The notes under the pieces were generated by a model, which worked only from the letters and a program-made list of their open reading frames with translations, searched no databases and had not been told where the DNA came from. A DNA stretch of 5,131 nt. Origin: an uncultured archaeon. Its GTDB lineage: Archaea; Thermoproteota; Nitrososphaeria; Conexivisphaerales; CALBHZ01. This document shows positions 1 through 5,063 of this stretch, in pieces (position 1 is the stretch's first letter; every line of letters begins with the position of its first letter). A program made the position numbers and the translations under genes. Location: NCBI GenBank assembly GCA_937892815.1, contig CALBHZ010000149.1, positions 1 through 5,131 on the forward strand, given 5' to 3'.

Positions 1-2
1 CT

Positions 3-383
3 GTAGCTTCAAATGGGGAAGAAGCGTGTATAGCAATTCTCTTGGATAGAAAGGATAGGAAATTGGAGGTTAGAAGAGGACCTGAAATTTTTTTGAAAGA
101 AGACGTTAAGAGGTTCCTTAGGAAACATGGCAATGATCCGCTTTTATGGATAGGAGAGGATTTAAGGATTTATTCACTAAGAAACTATAAGCTTTCTAGA
201 GCAAGAGACGCCCTAGAAGAGATCGTAAGCAAACCTATTGAGCATGGTATCGCTAAGGGATTATCGAAATATATTAGGGAATACTTCAGAATTGTAGAAG
301 GGGAAGCTCTGGAGAAAGCCAAAGGGGTAATTAAAGAGGCATTATTTAAGCTAGAGGTTGAAGATGTACCGCCCTGTCTTTAG
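3..383 (+). CDS. Unrecognised archaeal protein, C-terminal part (5' end cut by window edge)
   Basis: The reading frame is open from the first complete codon at position 3 to the TAG at 381-383, so the gene almost certainly starts outside the window. The visible part is 126 residues. A TTG at 42 could be read as a start, but no Shine-Dalgarno or TATA element precedes it and the codons before it read as ordinary protein (VASNGEEACIAILLDR). The segment is soluble and highly charged, rich in Lys, Arg and Glu. A predicted alpha/beta first half (strand-like ACIAILL, LLWIGEDLRIYSL) is followed by a mainly helical second half. I see no catalytic motif, membrane segment or metal site, and I do not recognise the family. 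The end overlaps the next gene by 20 bases, so the two are probably co-transcribed and translationally coupled. That suggests, without proving, a functional link to the kinase-like protein. Confidence 0.75.
   Translation, partial: VASNGEEACIAILLDRKDRKLEVRRGPEIFLKEDVKRFLRKHGNDPLLWIGEDLRIYSLRNYKLSRARDALEEIVSKPIEHGIAKGLSKYIREYFRIVEGEALEKAKGVIKEALFKLEVEDVPPCL
354..358 (+). promoter_or_regulatory. Shine-Dalgarno site for the kinase-like gene
   Basis: GAGGT lies inside the end of the upstream gene, 5 bases before the ATG at 364. It supports that ATG over the in-frame TTG at 358, which would overlap the site itself. The arrangement fits translational coupling with the upstream gene. Confidence 0.55.
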
Positions 384-1125
384 GTTAAATGAAATATTGA
401 AAAATTACTTATTCCTTCTTTCCTATCCTGAGGAAACTAGACAAGAGGCGGAAAAGAGATTTGAAGAGTTAAGGAAAGTAGGAATTGAAGCCCTTATATT
501 GGAAGGCCCTATAGAAGTTAAGAACGTAAGGATCCTAGGAAAAGGCCATGCAAGCTTAGTTATAAAGGGAAAGTTGATAGAAGGAGAGGAAGTCGCAATT
601 AAAATATTGAGAACGGATGCAGATAGATCGAGTTTGGAAAGAGAGGCGGAGCTGTTAAGGTTGGCAAACGCAGTCGGGGTAGGGCCTAGACTATATAATT
701 ACGCTAAACACGTTATCGTTATGGAACTTGTCGAAGGCGTTAGGATAGGAGAATGGGATCCTACGACGTACAAAAAAGATGATGTAATGTACGTTATAAG
801 AGATCTTCTAGAGCAGTGCAGACGGCTGGACGTCATTAACTTAGATCATGGAGAACTATCAAATCCTGCTAAACACGTTATCATAGGAGAGAGACCTGTT
901 ATCTTGGATTTCGAATCTGCAAGCCTCAACAGAAGGCCATCGAACGTTACTAGCTTAGCTCAATACCTTTTTATCTCCGGTCCTTTTTCGGACTACTTTC
1001 GTAAGTACTTGATTCGAAGGAGTAAGGAGGAGGTAATTGGTATCTTGAGAAAGTACAAGAGGGATTTCAACGACGAGGTGTTCAAAGATATGCTTCGCTT
1101 CTTCAACCTATTACATATTAGCTAA
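364..1125 (+). CDS. COG2112-type archaeal Ser/Thr protein kinase-like protein
   Basis: Predicted cytoplasmic protein of 253 residues with a eukaryote-like kinase fold; the substrate is unknown. Residues 1-50 form a helical N-terminal extension. Kinase motifs follow in order: a glycine-rich loop GKGHAS at 59-64, the ATP-binding lysine in VAIK (K80), helix-C glutamates near 92-96, hinge-like VMELVEG near 119-125, catalytic loop DHGELSNPAKHVII from about 161, and a metal-binding DFES (D182) in the DFG position. The GKGHAS loop and HGEL-type catalytic loop are what I recall of archaeal COG2112 proteins, which are about this long. The usual HxD catalytic Asp is replaced by Glu and the following Asn by His, so activity cannot be assumed. 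A short helical tail ends the protein. The start is set at ATG 364 because of the GAGGT upstream. It overlaps the previous gene by 20 bases. RIO kinases and small-molecule kinases (APH-like) are less likely alternatives. Confidence 0.85.
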   Translation: MYRPVFRLNEILKNYLFLLSYPEETRQEAEKRFEELRKVGIEALILEGPIEVKNVRILGKGHASLVIKGKLIEGEEVAIKILRTDADRSSLEREAELLRLANAVGVGPRLYNYAKHVIVMELVEGVRIGEWDPTTYKKDDVMYVIRDLLEQCRRLDVINLDHGELSNPAKHVIIGERPVILDFESASLNRRPSNVTSLAQYLFISGPFSDYFRKYLIRRSKEEVIGILRKYKRDFNDEVFKDMLRFFNLLHIS

Positions 1126-1136
1126 AGCTAAATAAG

Positions 1137-1145
1137 TTTAAATTT
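1137..1145 (+). promoter_or_regulatory. Candidate TATA box for the GH130 gene
   Basis: TTTAAATTT lies in the 45-base gap after the kinase stop, centred about 30 bases before the ATG at 1171. That spacing fits an archaeal TATA box giving a transcript with a very short or absent leader, and no Shine-Dalgarno is visible before this ATG. The call rests on position and base composition only. Confidence 0.4.
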
Positions 1146-1170
1146 GCTTAATCTTTTAATCTTATGGAAA

Positions 1171-2208
1171 ATGTTCAAAGTCGTAAATAGAGAAATTAAC
1201 AAAATAAGGAAATTTGAAACTAAAGATATAGTAAGAAGAAGGATAGTTATAACAGCGAAACAGGTTAAGCTTCTTAATCATCCTGTAGGTGAGGCGACGA
1301 CGATATTCAATCCTTCCCTCTTAATAGATGATAAAGATGGGGTTAAGCTGTATGCCCGTATAGTGCTAGGCTACTTTTCGTACGCAAGCGCAGTAGCCGA
1401 ATTGAGGCTTTCAATACAGGATATCTATACGCCCCCTATTAACTACGATGCGAACCTGATATTATATCCAGGAAGTAAGTACGATTTCTGGGGGGTGGAA
1501 GATCCTAGAGCTTATAGATTTGAGGGAAGGGCTTTCATAACGTATTCAGGAAGAACCGTTAGTTATTTTAACCCAGCTGTGAGGATTGAAAGAACGTTAC
1601 CAGTTAATGCAATTCTAACCGATGATGGTTGGAAGAAGACTCATGTTTTCAGGCTTCCGAAACAAATAAGGCAGTTCGTAGTAAGCGATAAAGACGCATT
1701 TCTACTCAAAGCAAATAAGAAGGTTCTTCTCTTTCATAGACCACATTTAAGCGACGATAGCTTCTACTTGGCTATAAGCGAGGTATCGCATGATTTGCTT
1801 AAGATAGGTAATGGGGTGAAGAACGTGGTAGTAAATAATACTAGGACGGCGTTTGAACCTTCTAAGTTTGAGATAAAGTTAGGATGGTCGACCCCTCCTA
1901 TAGAAGTAGAAGATAAGTATTTGGTGCTCTTGCACGGTGTCGATGTAGAGATTCAAGCTTATCGTGTTTTCGCCATACTACTAAACGATAGGGGGGAGAT
2001 CATAGCCGTTTCCCCCTTCTACATTATGGAGCCTAAGGAAAGCTATGAAATATACGGAGATAGGCCGTATACCATATTCCCGTGCGGTGCTCAAAAGATC
2101 GACGATAGCATTATAGTTTCGTACGGAGCGGCGGATTCGGTGATAGGAATTGGAGAGATAAAGGTAGACGAACTTCTAGGAATATTGGATAAAGGTAGGC
2201 TGTGTTAG
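1171..2208 (+). CDS. GH130-family (DUF377) glycoside phosphorylase/hydrolase, probably acting on beta-mannosides
   Basis: Predicted cytoplasmic enzyme of 345 residues, a typical length for the five-bladed beta-propeller GH130 family, many members of which phosphorolyse beta-mannosides to mannose-1-phosphate. Landmarks in order: FNPS near 46-49, FWGVEDPR near 106-113 (D111 sits where the family's catalytic acid is), FHRPH at 188-192, GWSTPPI at 238-244 followed by HGVD at 255-258, FPCG at 303-306, and YGAAD at 318-322. The GWSTPP...HGV and FP.G...YGAAD blocks are highly characteristic. There is no signal peptide. Phosphorylase or hydrolase activity and exact linkage cannot be told from sequence alone. 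An in-frame TTG at 1144 would add nine residues, but it overlaps the TATA-like element, so ATG 1171 is preferred. The gene ends tail-to-tail with the GT4 gene, sharing TTAG. Mannose-1-phosphate, if made, would suit the downstream nucleotidyltransferase. Confidence 0.85.
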   Translation: MFKVVNREINKIRKFETKDIVRRRIVITAKQVKLLNHPVGEATTIFNPSLLIDDKDGVKLYARIVLGYFSYASAVAELRLSIQDIYTPPINYDANLILYPGSKYDFWGVEDPRAYRFEGRAFITYSGRTVSYFNPAVRIERTLPVNAILTDDGWKKTHVFRLPKQIRQFVVSDKDAFLLKANKKVLLFHRPHLSDDSFYLAISEVSHDLLKIGNGVKNVVVNNTRTAFEPSKFEIKLGWSTPPIEVEDKYLVLLHGVDVEIQAYRVFAILLNDRGEIIAVSPFYIMEPKESYEIYGDRPYTIFPCGAQKIDDSIIVSYGAADSVIGIGEIKVDELLGILDKGRLC

Positions 2209-3242
2209 AGCTTTTGGTACAATTCTATGAATTTCTTAGCTACCACTTCGCTACTGTTCTCTTTAACGAACTTTTCAGCGGCCCTTAAAACTGCATTTCT
2301 ATAGCTATCATCCTCTAGGAGCCTTACTATTTTCCTCTTTAAGTCCTCAATATCCGTATACAATACTACGGGCTTAACCCCGTGTTCCTCGGGTAGTGTT
2401 TCAAAATACCTAGCTTTAGGAGCTATAATAGGACATAGAGAGCCTAGGCATTGATAGACCGTTGATGATACAACCACACTTTCCGTAGATCCTTTAGGAA
2501 GGAGATGGATATCGGATCTATTTAAGAAATCGTAAATCTCCTCGATCGTCAATCTCTTACGTATTTGCTCAATCCACCTTTCTTTTACGTGTAGCATTCC
2601 GTTAGATCTCACTATTCTGTACACAAGATCGTATCTGCTTCTTAGTTCTCTTAACGCCTTAATATAATCCATATATTCAAATTCTGGCTGTCTACCGAAG
2701 CTAAAGAAGATCTTTTTAGCTCCCCTTCTTTCAACCTCTCTAGGCTTAGTAAGCGGGTAGCAGGGATATGGTATAACGTAGACGTTTTTAGCATTACATA
2801 CTTCATCTATATATCTACGATCGAAAACTACAACGGCATCAAACTCCTCTACATTACGATATTTTAGATCCTCCTTTTTCCCTTCATGAAGAACAACGAT
2901 GACCTTAGAACGTTTCTTTATCTCTGGAAGTATTCTTTCCACTTCACGACATGGTAAGCCTCTGTAGGATTCAACTATTAAGAAATCGAAGTTTTCGCTT
3001 AGTAATTTTTCGTTATAGATTTTTCCGCTCCCTCCACGTGGATCGTCCTCTTCATAAGCTCTAATTACAAAATCTTCATCCTCCATTATAATCTTATGAT
3101 GCCACCATTTATTAGCGCTTTTAAACGTGGGAGCAAAAACTATTAACTCATGACCCATCTTAATAAATTCCCTTCCTATAAGTTCAGCATGTAAAGAGGC
3201 CCCGCACGTTGCGTTCCATCTCCCTAAGATAGCTATTTTCAT
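2205..3242 (-). CDS. GT4-like (GT-B fold) glycosyltransferase
   Basis: Predicted soluble glycosyltransferase of 345 residues with two Rossmann-like halves. It starts MKIAILGRWNATCGASLHAELIGREF, the donor/acceptor loop pattern of GT4 enzymes, with a further strand FDFLIVES near 86-92 and VIVVLHEG near 115-122. The C-terminal domain begins near 179 with FFSFGRQPEFEYMDYIKAL, and then DIHLLPKGSTESVVVSS leads to QCLGSLCPIIAP, equivalent to the nucleotide-sugar site that normally reads EGFGLVVLEAMACGTPVIA. The first Glu of the EX7E motif may be E254, but the second is absent. No membrane segment is seen. Tandem ATGs lie at 3245 and 3242. The Shine-Dalgarno GGTGATC is only 1 base from the first and 4 from the second, so the second is preferred. 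The gene is divergent from the nucleotidyltransferase and convergent with the GH130 gene. Donor and acceptor are unknown; GDP-mannose is a reasonable guess from context. Confidence 0.85.
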   Translation of the reverse strand: MKIAILGRWNATCGASLHAELIGREFIKMGHELIVFAPTFKSANKWWHHKIIMEDEDFVIRAYEEDDPRGGSGKIYNEKLLSENFDFLIVESYRGLPCREVERILPEIKKRSKVIVVLHEGKKEDLKYRNVEEFDAVVVFDRRYIDEVCNAKNVYVIPYPCYPLTKPREVERRGAKKIFFSFGRQPEFEYMDYIKALRELRSRYDLVYRIVRSNGMLHVKERWIEQIRKRLTIEEIYDFLNRSDIHLLPKGSTESVVVSSTVYQCLGSLCPIIAPKARYFETLPEEHGVKPVVLYTDIEDLKRKIVRLLEDDSYRNAVLRAAEKFVKENSSEVVAKKFIELYQKL

Positions 3243-3246
3243 CATC

Positions 3247-3253
3247 GATCACC
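3247..3253 (-). promoter_or_regulatory. Shine-Dalgarno site for the GT4 gene
   Basis: On the minus strand this reads GGTGATC, a full match to the archaeal anti-Shine-Dalgarno (16S 3' end ATCACCTCC). It leaves 4 bases to the second ATG (3242) and only 1 to the first (3245), so it decides the start. Confidence 0.6.
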
Positions 3254-3299
3254 AAGAGTAAGTACGTTAGGGCTAAAATTAACCTTACCTTTAACTTGA

Positions 3300-3316
3300 A
3301 AGCTTTTTTAAAGCTT
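3300..3316. promoter_or_regulatory. Perfect inverted repeat in the divergent promoter region
   Basis: AAGCTTT-TTT-AAAGCTT is a 7-bp perfect inverted repeat with a 3-base spacer, in the 126-base gap between the GT4 and nucleotidyltransferase starts. Read on the minus strand, the core TTTAAAAAAG is TATA-like and lies about 60 bases before the GT4 start. It adjoins the TATA-like CTTATAAG on the plus strand. It could be a regulator-binding site overlapping a promoter, or simply a palindromic AT-rich promoter core. Neither role is shown by the sequence. Confidence 0.4.
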
Positions 3317-3321
3317 ATAAG
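3314..3321 (+). promoter_or_regulatory. Candidate TATA box for the nucleotidyltransferase gene
   Basis: CTTATAAG is a good archaeal TATA-box match. Transcription would begin about 26 bases on, near 3343, leaving a leader of about 30 bases that contains the Shine-Dalgarno at 3358. It overlaps the right arm of the inverted repeat. Confidence 0.45.
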
Positions 3322-3357
3322 TTTAGCACGAATAAGTAAAAATAGACGGTACCTTTT

Positions 3358-3366
3358 GGAGGTGGT
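3358..3366 (+). promoter_or_regulatory. Strong Shine-Dalgarno for the nucleotidyltransferase gene
   Basis: GGAGGTGGT is an unusually complete Shine-Dalgarno; GGAGGTG pairs fully with the anti-SD and ends 7 bases before ATG 3372. It favours 3372 over the second in-frame ATG at 3378. Confidence 0.7.
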
Positions 3367-3371
3367 CTATC

Positions 3372-4448
3372 ATGCTTATGGAGTTAAGCAATAAGGTTAC
3401 TGATATATATTCTCAGAGAAGGGGAGATCCGAAATTCAAGAGGTTCGTAGGAGCTATTCTATGTGGAGGTTATGGTAAGAGGTTAAGGCCTCTAACCGAA
3501 TCTACGCCTAAATCCCTAATAGAGATAAAGAACGGCTATACGATCCTAGAACGTCAAATGTTCCAATTGAAGTACGTAGGTATTAGTAAAGTATACCTTC
3601 TTGCAGGATATCTTCATGAAAAGATAAAGGAACGATACGGGGAAAACTACAACGGTTTGAAAATTGAATATTTAATTGAAGACAAACCGAGAGGTACTCT
3701 TTATGCAATAAACAACTTATTAGACGTATTAGATGAAGATCAAGTAGCCGTAATTATGAATGGAGACATAGTAACTGACGCAAACATTTCCGAAATGCTA
3801 AACCAGTGGGTAGAGGATACGGTAAGCATGTTAGTTACTCCCTTAATTTCTCCTTACGGTATAGTTGAGTTAGAGGCGGATCATAGAATAACATCGTTTG
3901 TCGAGAAGCCCAAACTTCCTTACTACATAAACGGAGGGATATATATTGTTCCTAAGACCCTAGAGAGACACTTTAAGGAATTCAAGGAAGGGGATGTAGA
4001 GAGGCTTGTATTCCCTAGGCTAGCTAGGGAGGGGTTATTGAGGTACTATAAGGAAGATGAAGCCTATTGGTGCTCGGTCGACTCTCTAAAGGACCTAGGG
4101 AACGTTCAAAAGGAGTATGAGAATAGAACGGATAAGCCTTGGGGATATGAAAAAGTAATAGTTTGTACAGAACACTACTTAACTAAAATGCTCTATATTA
4201 TGAAGGGCTATAGAACGTCATTACACATGCATAAGGAAAAAGATGAAACCTTACACGTAATTAGAGGAGAAGGAATAGTAGTATTGGAGGGAAAGCACAT
4301 ACGCGTTAAAAGCGGAGATATTGTAAGGATAAGGCCTAAAACACAGCACTTAATATACGCTATTGAAAATATGACAATTTACGAATATTCTACACCGAAT
4401 TTAAGCGATGTTATTAGGATAGAGGATCCGTACCGTAGAGACGATTAG
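3372..4448 (+). CDS. Sugar-1-phosphate nucleotidyltransferase fused to a PMI type II-like cupin (probable GDP-mannose synthesis)
   Basis: Two-domain protein of 358 residues. Residues 26-250 are an NTP_transferase domain: signature AILCGGYGKRLRPLT at 28-42, TPKSLI at 45-50, metal-binding NGD at 130-132, VEKP at 177-180, NGGIYIV at 187-193, and CSVDSLKDL at 234-242. Residues 255-358 are a cupin: PWGYE at 256-260, then G279-X5-H285-X-H287-X4-E292-X6-G299, an exact fit to cupin motif 1, with H326 in motif 2 and a PMI-like ending DVIRIEDPYRR. The cupin resembles the mannose-6-phosphate isomerase domain of bifunctional GMP/PMI proteins. The nucleotidyltransferase half carries RLRPLT, as in RmlA/GMPP-like enzymes, where ManC proteins carry RLWPLS. 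Predicted role: mannose-1-phosphate + GTP to GDP-mannose, perhaps with isomerisation of fructose-6-phosphate. A glucose-1-phosphate thymidylyl- or uridylyltransferase is possible. The first 25 residues are an extension of no evident function. The start is fixed by a strong Shine-Dalgarno. Confidence 0.85.
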   Translation: MLMELSNKVTDIYSQRRGDPKFKRFVGAILCGGYGKRLRPLTESTPKSLIEIKNGYTILERQMFQLKYVGISKVYLLAGYLHEKIKERYGENYNGLKIEYLIEDKPRGTLYAINNLLDVLDEDQVAVIMNGDIVTDANISEMLNQWVEDTVSMLVTPLISPYGIVELEADHRITSFVEKPKLPYYINGGIYIVPKTLERHFKEFKEGDVERLVFPRLAREGLLRYYKEDEAYWCSVDSLKDLGNVQKEYENRTDKPWGYEKVIVCTEHYLTKMLYIMKGYRTSLHMHKEKDETLHVIRGEGIVVLEGKHIRVKSGDIVRIRPKTQHLIYAIENMTIYEYSTPNLSDVIRIEDPYRRDD

Positions 4449-4582
4449 ATTAGTTCATCATTCCAGAGAATGGATAGACAATTGAAACACAGGTTGTTCG
4501 CTCCGCGTTCAACGTGGTTTTGATTAGAACCGTTAAATGTATCGCTTATCTCTAAATGTACACCACACCACTTACATTTCAT
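4445..4582 (-). CDS. Small zinc-ribbon-type protein, 45 residues
   Basis: A complete minus-strand reading frame, ATG at 4582 to TAA at 4445, encodes 45 residues beginning MKCKWCGVHLEISDTF and ending LCFNCLSILWNDELI. Two CxxC knuckles (C3/C6 and C32/C35) spaced by 25 residues form a treble-clef or zinc-ribbon-like arrangement, very unlikely by chance in so short an ORF. An in-frame stop lies four codons upstream with no start between, so the ATG is firm. No Shine-Dalgarno is visible; a TATA-like CTTAAAAT (4621-4628 on the minus strand) lies about 40 bases upstream. It ends tail-to-tail with the nucleotidyltransferase gene, sharing TTAG. No function can be named; small archaeal zinc ribbons are often nucleic-acid or protein adaptors. 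It is easily missed because of its length. Confidence 0.7.
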   Translation of the reverse strand: MKCKWCGVHLEISDTFNGSNQNHVERGANNLCFNCLSILWNDELI

Positions 4583-4727
4583 TTTTAAGGGTTAATACAT
4601 CGTAATTAGTTAAGGATGGGATTTTAAGTTAGTTTACCATTTAGTCTAAAGATTTGTTGACGTTTAACTTGAGAAAGATCGATAAAGTTAATTATGAGAC
4701 CTTACTTAACCCTTTTCTTGAACTTAC

Positions 4728-4806
4728 GGGGCCGTCGTCTAGCTTGGTCTAGGATGCCAGCCTGGGGCGCTGGTGATCGCGCGTTCAAATCGCGCCGGCC
4801 CCACCA
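4728..4806 (+). tRNA. tRNA-Pro (anticodon GGG), CCA encoded
   Basis: The full cloverleaf can be drawn. The acceptor GGGGCCG (4728-4734) pairs with CGGCCCC (4796-4802). The D arm GTCT/GGAT has G-U pairs at two positions and contains GG at 18-19. The anticodon stem CCAGC (4757-4761) pairs with GCTGG (4769-4773). The loop CTGGGGC places GGG at 4764-4766. The 5-base variable region is TGATC. The T stem GCGCG pairs with CGCGC around loop TTCAAAT. The discriminator is A4803 and CCA follows at 4804-4806. It reads CCC and CCU proline codons. There is no intron in the anticodon loop. The GC-rich stems, in strong contrast to the AT-rich flanks, fit a thermophile. The loop C-T-GGG-G is standard for proline tRNAs. 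Confidence 0.95.
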
Positions 4807-4856
4807 TTATTTACCAGCTATTACATCAGAGCGTTATTCCGTTTACGGTATGAGCG

Positions 4857-4861
4857 TTTTT
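4857..4861 (+). terminator. Possible T-run terminator after tRNA-Pro
   Basis: A run of five T's, then an AT-rich stretch, lies about 50 bases after the tRNA. Archaeal termination commonly occurs at T-runs without a hairpin, but a run this short is weak evidence in such AT-rich sequence. Confidence 0.2.
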
Positions 4862-4942
4862 ATATATTAATTATCTCTTTATGTATAGAAGTTGCGCTAT
4901 TTCTATATTTTTATACAATAATTTAAATAAGTACGAAATGAA

Positions 4943-4950
4943 TATATAAG
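4943..4950 (+). promoter_or_regulatory. TATA box of the AbrB-PhoU regulator gene (leaderless)
   Basis: TATATAAG is a near-ideal archaeal TATA box, centred about 27 bases before the ATG at 4973, with a purine-rich GAAATGAA just upstream as a possible BRE. Such spacing puts transcription start at or next to the ATG. No Shine-Dalgarno is present, which fits leaderless translation. Confidence 0.6.
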
Positions 4951-4972
4951 ATTAAACCATACTTAATATGAA

Positions 4973-5063
4973 ATGGAAGAGGTTAGAAGGGTCCAAGTAA
5001 CTGGAGGGTCTACCTATATAGTATCGCTACCCAAATGGTGGATAAAGGATATGAAGATAAAGC
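4973..5063 (+). CDS. AbrB-domain PhoU-like phosphate uptake regulator, first 30 codons (3' end lost to adapter)
   Basis: The genomic part encodes [20 protein letters not shown] then [10 protein letters not shown]. The [17 protein letters not shown] pattern is the N-terminal AbrB/SpoVT-like swapped-hairpin domain found in archaeal PhoU-like proteins, which usually run to roughly 300 residues or more and are linked to phosphate-transport control and DNA binding. Only the very start is present. From 5064 the frame continues through Nextera adapter, adding [12 protein letters not shown] before a TAG at 5099-5101; those residues are artificial (the Pro codon has one genomic base). The ATG at 4973 is chosen from homology and the TATA box; the ATG at 4968 is out of frame and stops after ten codons. 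A stand-alone AbrB-type regulator is also possible. Confidence 0.75.

Noticed and set aside
42..44. TTG as start of the first gene
   Set aside because: The frame is open to the left edge, and no Shine-Dalgarno or TATA element precedes the TTG; a truncated gene is more likely.
358..360. TTG as start of the kinase-like gene
   Set aside because: It overlaps the GAGGT Shine-Dalgarno; ATG at 364 has proper spacing.
1121..1132. Tandem GCTAAA repeat just after the kinase gene
   Set aside because: Only two copies of six bases in AT-rich sequence, one of them containing the stop codon; chance is sufficient.
1144..1170. TTG at 1144 adding nine residues to the GH130 protein
   Set aside because: It overlaps the TATA-like element and has no Shine-Dalgarno; ATG 1171 lies at the spacing expected of a leaderless or near-leaderless start.
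3243..3245. First of the tandem ATGs as start of the GT4 gene
   Set aside because: It is only one base from the GGTGATC Shine-Dalgarno; the second ATG is better spaced.
4583..4727. Possible small RNA or further ORF between the zinc-ribbon gene and the tRNA
   Set aside because: No convincing stem-loop, Shine-Dalgarno or open frame is visible; it looks like promoter spacer.
4968..5000. ATG at 4968 as start of the last gene
   Set aside because: This frame stops after ten codons, whereas the 4973 frame encodes a clear AbrB-PhoU N-terminus.
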